NCBI GenBank assembly: GCA_012729535.1
Contig: JAAYCY010000078.1
Location: 1-61,435, forward strand
DNA from: Methanomicrobiales archaeon
GTDB lineage: Archaea > Halobacteriota > Methanomicrobia > Methanomicrobiales > Methanospirillaceae
Length of the DNA: 61,435 bases
Direction: 5' to 3'
Of this stretch, positions 36,013 to 42,758 are shown piece by piece (positions within the stretch are counted from its first letter, which is position 1; the number at the start of each line of letters is the position of its first letter). Under the pieces are notes generated by a model. The model searched no databases and was not told the origin of the DNA. It saw only the letters and a program-made list of their open reading frames with translations. Both the position numbers and the translations under genes were made by a program.

Positions 36013-36494
36013 CTACGCTGACCGGATCAGGTCCTGCAGTCTGTATTGGAGATGACATTGACACGGATCTAGTGATTGCAGGACGATATCTCAGGACAAA
36101 AGATCGGAGTGTATGGGCAGATCATGTGTTTGAGGATCTAGATCCCGGACTTGCTCCTCGTCTGAAAGGAGCGGTACTTATTGCCGGAAAGAACATGGGT
36201 TGTGGTTCATCACGAGAACAGGCTGCTGTGGCTATACGGGAAGCGGGAGTATTAGCAATAATTGCCCCGTCTTTTGCACGGATTTTTTTCCGGAACTGTA
36301 TCAATGTCGGACTTCCGGTCCTTGAATGTGACATTCCGGGATGCCAGGATGGTATGAACGTCTCTTATGACAGCACAAACGGGTGGATTACTGTAGATGG
36401 AAAGCATTACACATTTCGTCCTGTCTCTCCCCGGATGCAGGAAATTTTGAGTATGGGGGGGCTTGTTGAGTACTGGAAAAGGAGACTTGAATGA
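36009..36494 (+). CDS. aksE: Homoaconitase small subunit (AksE-like)
   Basis: A 161-residue swivel-domain subunit. The substrate-recognition segment GKNMGCGSSREQAAVAIREA and the following SFARIFFRNCINVGLPVLE are typical of LeuD/AksE. It pairs with the large subunit encoded immediately before it. Its stop overlaps the ATG of the next, unknown gene. Confidence 0.85.
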   Translation: MTTLTGSGPAVCIGDDIDTDLVIAGRYLRTKDRSVWADHVFEDLDPGLAPRLKGAVLIAGKNMGCGSSREQAAVAIREAGVLAIIAPSFARIFFRNCINVGLPVLECDIPGCQDGMNVSYDSTNGWITVDGKHYTFRPVSPRMQEILSMGGLVEYWKRRLE

Positions 36495-37288
36495 TTTTTC
36501 CCCCTCATTGTAAATGTGTTGGATATGCCGGCAACAAACCTGTAGGTGACCGGGTGTATTTCATGTCACAGTACCTCATCCATGAAACTGAAGACGGGCA
36601 TGAAATTCTTAAGGTAGAGCCGGCAGAAGGCACCGGGATGATGAGGGATATCAAATCGGTTTCTGTGATAGCCGGCCCCCATGAAGTATTCTGCTATCCT
36701 GAACCGGTTGTTCTCCATAACCGGGGCGACCTCATTAAAAAAGCTCTGGAGACCGGCAGGCGGTGCACCATTTTCACCGGTATTGATGAGCATATGATTT
36801 TTATTTGTGATCCTGATCCGGCATCACTTCTTACGGTCCACGTGTATGATGTTACTCCACCAAGGCCTCATCTGGCCAGTACATTAAAAGCGCTTGATAA
36901 TATTGGTATATTTGGGGAGCTTGAAATTTCATTTTGTAATCATATCCGTGATATCAGGGATACAAAGGCAGATGTATATCCCTGCAAGGCGGGAGGTTTT
37001 GCCCTGACAATTGATTCAGACCGGCTCATGGGAGATGAACAGGTGGCAGGATGTATGACGGCAAGGCAGGTATTAAAGGATTGTTATGGGCATGACTTTC
37101 CGCTGATTGATATCTGTCCGGCGAATGCTGTCAAAAATGAGCCGTTTATTGCACGATGCTGTCGGGCTGAACGGGCAGGTATACAGAAAATTAACGGAAA
37201 AATGGGTGTTGTGGTCCACTGGGGTTCGTCACCGAAGGAGATCACCGATGCCCTTTTCGCATGTATTCATGAATGGAGAAAGAAATGA
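36491..37288 (+). CDS. Cysteine-rich protein of unknown function in the aks operon
   Basis: A 265-residue soluble protein that I do not recognise. It holds about a dozen cysteines, among them CKC at residues 7-9, GCMTARQVLKDCYGH, DICPANA and a CC pair in ARCCRAERAG near residue 218. It overlaps aksE by four bases upstream and aksF by four bases downstream, so it is translated with them. A role in coenzyme B formation, such as thiol or redox chemistry, is suggested only by position. It may belong to a methanogen-limited family. Confidence 0.7.
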   Translation: MIFPPHCKCVGYAGNKPVGDRVYFMSQYLIHETEDGHEILKVEPAEGTGMMRDIKSVSVIAGPHEVFCYPEPVVLHNRGDLIKKALETGRRCTIFTGIDEHMIFICDPDPASLLTVHVYDVTPPRPHLASTLKALDNIGIFGELEISFCNHIRDIRDTKADVYPCKAGGFALTIDSDRLMGDEQVAGCMTARQVLKDCYGHDFPLIDICPANAVKNEPFIARCCRAERAGIQKINGKMGVVVHWGSSPKEITDALFACIHEWRKK

Positions 37289-38271
37289 AGCGGGTTGTGG
37301 TGGCTCCGGGAGATGGAATCGGGCCTGAAGTAATTCCCCCGGCACTGGACGTGTTGAGGTTTTTTCACCCTGACTGGGAGTATATTCCGGTCTACCTTGG
37401 GTACGAGTGCTGGAAAAGAACGGGTGATGCATTATCTGCAAAGACTCTTGATGTACTTAAAAAAGCAGATCTTATTCTGTTTGGTGCAATAACAACTCCC
37501 CCGGACCCAAAGTACCACAGTGTGGTTTTGAGGATCAGAAAAGAACTGGATTTGTACGCAAACCTTCGTCCGGTATTCGGGAATGGTTTTGATATTCTCA
37601 TCGTCAGAGAAAATACCGAAGGTCTCTATTCCGGTATTGAATGGCAGGAAAAAGACCGTGCCTGTACCCTCCGGGTGGTTAGTGAGGCAGGTTCACGTCG
37701 TATTGCAAGGTTTGCCAGTGCCTGCGCCAAGAAGAGAAGGAGACACCTGACTATTGGCAACAAGGCCAATGTTATGAAATCTGATGCATATTTCCTTGAG
37801 ATATGTATGGATGAGGCTGAAAAAGCAGGAATATCTATTGACAAGAAATATATCGATTCTCTTGTCCTTGATGTTCTTCAGCACCCCTCAAGATATGATG
37901 TAATTGTAACGACGAATATCTTTGGAGATATCCTCTCCGATGCAGCGGCATATCTTGAAGGGGGTCTTGGTATGCTGCCAAGTGCAAATATTGGCAAAAG
38001 CCAGGCTTTATTTGAACCAGTGCATGGAAGTGCCCCGGATATAGCAGGAAAAGGGGTTGCAAACCCTATTGCAGCTATCAGGTGTGTGTCCCTGCTACTC
38101 AAGTATAATGGTGAAAAACCCCTTGCCACAGAGATTGAGCGGGCAATCCAGAAAACTATCACAGATGGGATAAAAACGCCCGATCTAGGAGGCACTGCCT
38201 CAACTGAAGAGGTAGGAAGGGCAGTCCTTCAAAACCTCGTTAATGTGAAAAAAGAGACTGTTGACCAGTAA
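37285..38271 (+). CDS. aksF: Homoisocitrate/isopropylmalate dehydrogenase family (AksF-like)
   Basis: A 328-residue NAD(P)-dependent beta-decarboxylating dehydrogenase. Motifs: APGDGIGPEVIPPAL at the N-terminus, IVRENTEGLYSGIEW, and FEPVHGSAPDIAGKG near the C-terminus. With AksA and AksDE it completes each chain-lengthening cycle from 2-oxoglutarate to 2-oxosuberate. The ATG at 37285 overlaps the previous stop and has GGAG six to seven bases upstream. LeuB is the alternative annotation. It ends one base from the stop of the opposed ATPase gene. Confidence 0.83.
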   Translation: MKRVVVAPGDGIGPEVIPPALDVLRFFHPDWEYIPVYLGYECWKRTGDALSAKTLDVLKKADLILFGAITTPPDPKYHSVVLRIRKELDLYANLRPVFGNGFDILIVRENTEGLYSGIEWQEKDRACTLRVVSEAGSRRIARFASACAKKRRRHLTIGNKANVMKSDAYFLEICMDEAEKAGISIDKKYIDSLVLDVLQHPSRYDVIVTTNIFGDILSDAAAYLEGGLGMLPSANIGKSQALFEPVHGSAPDIAGKGVANPIAAIRCVSLLLKYNGEKPLATEIERAIQKTITDGIKTPDLGGTASTEEVGRAVLQNLVNVKKETVDQ

Positions 38272-40311
38272 TCAGGTAGAACCAGCAAGGTGATTTATCT
38301 CATCAAAGAGGCGTGAAAACCGATCTAAGGTCTCATCATCCAGATTCTGTGGTGATTCGCAGATTCTGTCTGAAAGAATCTCCGCAATACGCCATCGCTC
38401 AAATTGTTCTCCCTGTCTTCTTTCTATTATCTCTACAACGATGGTTGCATAACCTCTCTCATCAGTTCTTTCGGTCGGAGTTTTTTCAGGAATCTGTCCC
38501 AGTAATAGGTCAGGGTAAATCTCCTTCACACATCTGAAATACAGTTCCGGAGAAAAAAAGTCTTCAATTCCAGCTCCCTGCTTGTGGACAATATTGGAAT
38601 AAAAAACAAGGCCATGTCCCTGTCTGAAGTGCCTGGCAGGGAATTTTTCAAGGACATCTGAAGGAATATTACTTCCCGGGAGCAGGACTGCTGCAGGCTT
38701 TTTATGGGCACTCATCATGAGGGCCAGCGGAATAAGATTCGCCGCTCCCCCGGCAGGAGTAATACGGACAGAGGGATCAAGCCCGGCTTTCCCCCTGCTT
38801 CTCAGTGCATAGTTCATAGCCTGTAGCAGCCACAAATCATGGATATCTTCAACAATCAACTGGTTGCCGCCGGTAAGGGTTTTTTCTGCAATCCTTGATG
38901 CAAGTGCTGCTTCAAGAGGGAAAAGTGATTCCCTGTCAGCAGGCCATTCATCGACAGATACTTTTGTCGTCCCGCCAGGTCCTTCATAAACGGTCCTGAC
39001 CCGGTCCAGGTGGTCAAGGTCTATCATAAATGGCGAATGGGTTGAATAGAACAACTGATTCTGTTCTGAAATTCGTTGGAAGAACCGGGTTGCCCCCTGC
39101 TGGGCTGATGGATGCAGCTGAAGACCCGGCTCGTCAAGGAGGAGAATACTGTCCTGGTAAGTATCGCCTGATTCAACCAGGAATATTAAGTAAAATGAGA
39201 AGAAGTACTGCAGCCCGGCACTCCTCTGTTCAAGTTCGATCTCTGACTGGTCCAGGTCGTCAGAGACCCAGACCCTGAAATAATCCCCGTCAATATCATA
39301 CCTGAACCGGATCTTTCTCTGTCCCCACCAGTCCTCGAATTTCTTTGACATCAGGTTTGATGCTGTTGAAAGGAGAATTGACCGTTCATCCACCTGTCTT
39401 CGTATGATAGGATTTTCATCAACGGCGTTCTTATGTGAACCAAGCCGGTCAAGCTGATCAAGATCCAGGTTAACATGCCTGAAAAGGCAGTTTGTTGCAC
39501 GAAGACCCGGAGAATCCGGATGTGATTTGAGCGTTGCAATAAAAGTAGGAATATGAATTGCACTCTCAATTACACTGTACTGATCAAAGTAGATAAATTT
39601 TGGAAGGTGCTCAATGACATACCGGTTGGCTGCCATAAGCCCTTCGAAAATCTCCATCTGCCTGACCAGACGGTACATTGGTTCTGTAACAGGGTCTAAT
39701 ACATCATGTTCCCATGGTTCATTTGCCCTGCTTTTTACCGCGTTAATCAGTTCTGCTATCTGTCGTTTTTGTACCTGTCCGTCTATTGGAATTGTGTTTT
39801 TCTGTTCTTCAAGAAATATCAGGAGCCCTTCCTTGATCCTTCCTAATGCCTCTCCCTTTCCTTCCGGGGCAATGAGATTCCTGATATGTTCTATGGCACT
39901 ATCTATGGCATAAATCAGGTCCGGAGGAGTTACCAGATCAACACCTACATCTGGCTGGTAGGTAATGCTGTATGTTCCTGTGTAGTGCCTTGTCACTTCT
40001 ACCTGGGTAACTTCCCTGCAGAGTTCAGATATCGCTGCGATGTCTCTTTGTTCATCGGGAGTCAGGGTAAATCTACCCGATGCCACCGGCCAGTCAGAAC
40101 GGGTAATCTCTGCAGCATACCGCTGTCTTGGGAACTCTTTCAGCCCGTCATATCCTTCCCCGTCAGATGGGTTGAGTTTGGAGAGTGCCCGGAAAATTGC
40201 AGATTTCCCAGATTCGTTCTTTCCCACAAATACTGTGAGGTTCTGGACCGGAATCCATCCGGTGTCCTCGACAATTTTATAGTTCTGGACCCGGAACTCG
40301 GCAAGTTGCAT
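38272..40311 (-). CDS. OLD-like ATPase with degenerate TOPRIM domain
   Basis: A 679-residue protein of the overcoming-lysogenization-defect family. The N-terminal ABC-type ATPase has FVGKNESGKSAIFRAL (Walker A, about residues 28-43), a Walker B-like ILLLDEPGLQLHPSAQQ and STHSPFMI. The C-terminal part is TOPRIM-like: the glutamate of QLIVEDIHD is kept, and GAGIEDFFSPELY follows, but the usual DxD strand reads AAVLLPGSN. Nuclease activity may therefore be lost or changed. OLD proteins act in phage defence. It is a single gene under its own palindrome-bearing promoter, and the 3' end meets aksF. Confidence 0.8.
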   Translation of the reverse strand: MQLAEFRVQNYKIVEDTGWIPVQNLTVFVGKNESGKSAIFRALSKLNPSDGEGYDGLKEFPRQRYAAEITRSDWPVASGRFTLTPDEQRDIAAISELCREVTQVEVTRHYTGTYSITYQPDVGVDLVTPPDLIYAIDSAIEHIRNLIAPEGKGEALGRIKEGLLIFLEEQKNTIPIDGQVQKRQIAELINAVKSRANEPWEHDVLDPVTEPMYRLVRQMEIFEGLMAANRYVIEHLPKFIYFDQYSVIESAIHIPTFIATLKSHPDSPGLRATNCLFRHVNLDLDQLDRLGSHKNAVDENPIIRRQVDERSILLSTASNLMSKKFEDWWGQRKIRFRYDIDGDYFRVWVSDDLDQSEIELEQRSAGLQYFFSFYLIFLVESGDTYQDSILLLDEPGLQLHPSAQQGATRFFQRISEQNQLFYSTHSPFMIDLDHLDRVRTVYEGPGGTTKVSVDEWPADRESLFPLEAALASRIAEKTLTGGNQLIVEDIHDLWLLQAMNYALRSRGKAGLDPSVRITPAGGAANLIPLALMMSAHKKPAAVLLPGSNIPSDVLEKFPARHFRQGHGLVFYSNIVHKQGAGIEDFFSPELYFRCVKEIYPDLLLGQIPEKTPTERTDERGYATIVVEIIERRQGEQFERWRIAEILSDRICESPQNLDDETLDRFSRLFDEINHLAGST

Positions 40312-40360
40312 AGGATATCTCTCGATTTGTTATCCTATAAGATAGTATGCTCCATACTAT
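40312..40360 (-). promoter_or_regulatory. Promoter region of OLD-like gene with 8-3-8 palindrome
   Basis: ATAGTATG-CTC-CATACTAT at 40342-40360 is a perfect inverted repeat. AGGATA and TATCCT (40312-40317 and 40331-40336) form a second, wider inverted pair just before the ATG. A TTATAGGAT element lies between. This layout suits an operator controlling the defence-type gene. Confidence 0.45.
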
Positions 40361-40389
40361 GTAGAACAAGAATAATTGACAGGCAGTGA

Positions 40390-40412
40390 GGTATCCGCCA
40401 CTCCCGGATACC
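40390..40412 (-). repeat. Stem-loop between thyA and OLD-like gene
   Basis: GGTATCCG and CGGATACC form a perfect 8-base stem around a seven-base loop. It may mark the end of the thyA transcript or be an unrelated structure. Confidence 0.4.
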
Positions 40413-40509
40413 CCTTATCTGTGAAGAGTATTTCTGGTGCTTTACTCATGCACCACACGATTTCATATCTGGTTGGTTATTTAAATGTTTTCTCTTTTTC
40501 CATCAGGGC

Positions 40510-40516
40510 AAAAAAA
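40510..40516 (-). terminator. Oligo-T terminator after thymidylate synthase gene
   Basis: Seven T residues on the minus strand, about 25 bases after the stop codon of the gene at 40540-41397. Confidence 0.45.
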
Positions 40517-40539
40517 GGGGATTAGCTTTATTTATTATT

Positions 40540-41397
40540 TTATCTGCGTTGAAATGAAGAAAATAGTTCTCCTGTTTTAATTTTTTCTAAAAATAAATGT
40601 AATTCAAGTTGGTCACGATGAAAGTACATATGAGCTGAGATACTGATTGTTTCAAGCCATCCTGACGATATTTTTTCCTGGTCTTCCTTCCTGTTTTGGT
40701 TTACCTGATCGCAGATATATTTCTGAAGATGAGCAAGACCGAATGCATTCTGTCCCCAGGCAGAAAGCATATCATTACTTCTGAAAAGGCAGACAAGGTT
40801 TAATTTTTTGTTTTTATCGATAAGTGCCTGTACTATCTGGAGGCAGGGTGGTTCATCTGCATTGATATCTCTTTCAGGGAACCAGGTAATCGAAATCGCT
40901 CTCCTGCTTTCAGGATTTGTAATTAGACGTTTGATAATGCTCTCCTGTATCTGGTCAAACCCGCCACTGTTTCCATCGCCTACAAACTCCACCGTCCCGC
41001 ACGACTCTGCCGGAACATATCCTATCTTCCGAAAAAGCCCTTCAAGAAGCCTTTTCTTTTTATTCTCTGCATCATGAGAGAATCTGATGGACGCACGAGG
41101 ATAATCACGAAGTCGGTTTCCATAGGTATATACGGCATCAGTCCCGTCATTATGGCGCGGAGTGATGGTGTATAATGAAGCCTGGTATTGTTCCGAGAAT
41201 TTTTCACCAAAGAGTGAAGCGCCGGAACGCATTGGTTCTGAAAAAGGTTCTTCTACGTGAATGCAGATGGGTTCTTCAGGATCCCAGGTATATTCACCGT
41301 CTTCTGTAACCCTTACATTACCTTCACATCGTTTCGCAATTTCCCTGATTACTTCTTCATGAGCCTGCCCTATGCTTCGCTTTCTGATGAGAATCAT
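40540..41397 (-). CDS. thyA: Archaeal-type thymidylate synthase
   Basis: A 285-residue ThyA-related enzyme that methylates dUMP (or the methanogen equivalent using H4MPT-derived C1 units). The nucleophile region is EPPCLQIVQ near residue 198, and the nucleotide-binding FRSNDMLSAWGQNAFGLAHL is well kept. The rest of the N-terminal half diverges from bacterial ThyA, as in other methanogens. GGAG lies seven bases before the ATG. It may be co-transcribed with the exported cache-like protein gene upstream (24-base gap). Confidence 0.87.
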   Translation of the reverse strand: MILIRKRSIGQAHEEVIREIAKRCEGNVRVTEDGEYTWDPEEPICIHVEEPFSEPMRSGASLFGEKFSEQYQASLYTITPRHNDGTDAVYTYGNRLRDYPRASIRFSHDAENKKKRLLEGLFRKIGYVPAESCGTVEFVGDGNSGGFDQIQESIIKRLITNPESRRAISITWFPERDINADEPPCLQIVQALIDKNKKLNLVCLFRSNDMLSAWGQNAFGLAHLQKYICDQVNQNRKEDQEKISSGWLETISISAHMYFHRDQLELHLFLEKIKTGELFSSFQRR

Positions 41398-41421
41398 GCA
41401 TTTCTCCCAAGATATTCAGTT

Positions 41422-41922
41422 TTATTCTCCTGCTGCAGTCTGCCGGGCTGCGCAAATCCACCAGCTGGTATCTATTTCAAGCACGTACCAGAATTTTTGG
41501 GTAGCTGGATCAATATACAGTCCTCCACCAGTTGCTGCAATATCACGCATGATCCTAACCTGGCCTGAATCATAGTCATCGGCAATAAAAATACTTCCAA
41601 TATCTGATTTCCTGAAGGGATCGGCCAGAAGGGTCCCATCCATGTTATAGGCGATGATATATGCTCCATCACGGGTAAAAAGCCCATCAGTATTTGAAAA
41701 TTCTGATGTTGATGTTTCTTTTCCCATATCAAGGGCATATTCACGTGCTTTGAAGGCAAGTTCCATTAGTTTTTCTTCCGGTGTGACTGGAACTATGGCA
41801 GATTCATTTGTCAGATTTTCCATCGTCTGATTATCTGACACAGATGAATTATCTCCAGATACCATGCCACATACCATGAGTAGCATTAAGCAGGAAAAAA
41901 GTGTGACAGCCGGGAGCTTCAT
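41422..41922 (-). CDS. Exported single-cache-like domain protein
   Basis: A 166-residue protein with a signal peptide (about residues 1-22). After a threonine/asparagine-rich linker, the domain contains REYALDMG, GAYIIAYNMDGTLLADPFR and the WYVLEIDTSWWICAAR end, the pattern of a small-molecule-binding cache (sCache_2-like) domain. It has no membrane anchor or signalling domain after the sensor fold. It would bind a ligand outside the cell. Target unknown. Confidence 0.7.
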   Translation of the reverse strand: MKLPAVTLFSCLMLLMVCGMVSGDNSSVSDNQTMENLTNESAIVPVTPEEKLMELAFKAREYALDMGKETSTSEFSNTDGLFTRDGAYIIAYNMDGTLLADPFRKSDIGSIFIADDYDSGQVRIMRDIAATGGGLYIDPATQKFWYVLEIDTSWWICAARQTAAGE

Positions 41923-42012
41923 GCAATATCTTATGTAACTGAAGATATGTCTGTTTTTTTATTCATGAAAAAAGATGTATTAGATGGATATCACGTTGGA
42001 TCACCATCTTTG

Positions 42013-42642
42013 TTACTCATTTAACTTATCAGTAACCTTTTGTTTAGCGTTTTTTACGCCAATAAATCCCGGATCTAAGAGCAGGACAGTATCATAAGCT
42101 GCTATTGCTTCTTCATACTGTCCAAGAGCTGATAAGGCATCTGCATAATTCATCCATCCTTTTGCATATTCTGGTACCAATTCAGTTGCTTTCTTTGCGC
42201 TAAGTAAGGCTTCTTCATACCTGCCGGCAAGGTTGAGGCACCAGGCCCTGTTACTGTATGCTTTTCCGTACTCAGGGTCAATATTGAGGGATTCATCAAA
42301 CATCTCCACTGCATCGTCATACATTTCAAGGTGCGTATATACAATTCCCTTATTATTCCAGGCTTTTTTATACGTAGGATCTACTGCAATAGCCTTGTCA
42401 TACTCTTCGATTGATTCGTTAAACATTCCAAGACTTTTCAGGGTCTTTCCCTTACCGTTCAGAGCTTCAAGGTTATCTGGGTCGATGGCAAGAGCCTGGT
42501 TGAGAACATCCAGTGCTTCTTCGAAAAAATCTTCATCATACAGGTAATTTCCTTCTGCTGCCAGTTCATCAGCTGTTTGGGCACTCGCAGGCCAGAGGAG
42601 CAACAGGAACATAACAGCAATCAAGTACGCCCATCTGTTCAT
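42013..42642 (-). CDS. Exported TPR-repeat protein
   Basis: A 209-residue protein with a signal peptide (cleavage near residue 21, WPASAQ) followed by about five tetratricopeptide repeats, with typical ALAIDPDNLEALNGKGKTL and AWNNKGIVYTHLEMYDDAVE units. Such repeats mediate protein contacts, here probably on the outer face of the membrane. The partner is unknown. It is divergent from the sensor kinase gene. Confidence 0.85.
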   Translation of the reverse strand: MNRWAYLIAVMFLLLLWPASAQTADELAAEGNYLYDEDFFEEALDVLNQALAIDPDNLEALNGKGKTLKSLGMFNESIEEYDKAIAVDPTYKKAWNNKGIVYTHLEMYDDAVEMFDESLNIDPEYGKAYSNRAWCLNLAGRYEEALLSAKKATELVPEYAKGWMNYADALSALGQYEEAIAAYDTVLLLDPGFIGVKNAKQKVTDKLNE

Positions 42643-42758
42643 GATAACAATGTGGTAAACCAGACCTTATTAGGTATCTCACGTTGGTTTTTGATAATTC
42701 GCGTAACTAGATATAAGACGATGCCCTACATTTTATCAGGCATTTTAAAGGAAACTTC

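Noticed and set aside
33669..38271. Leucine biosynthesis genes leuACDB
   Set aside because: The enzyme families are the same, but the operon partners (marker protein 11, radical SAM, TPP enzyme) point to coenzyme B. A leucine role is not fully excluded without phylogeny.
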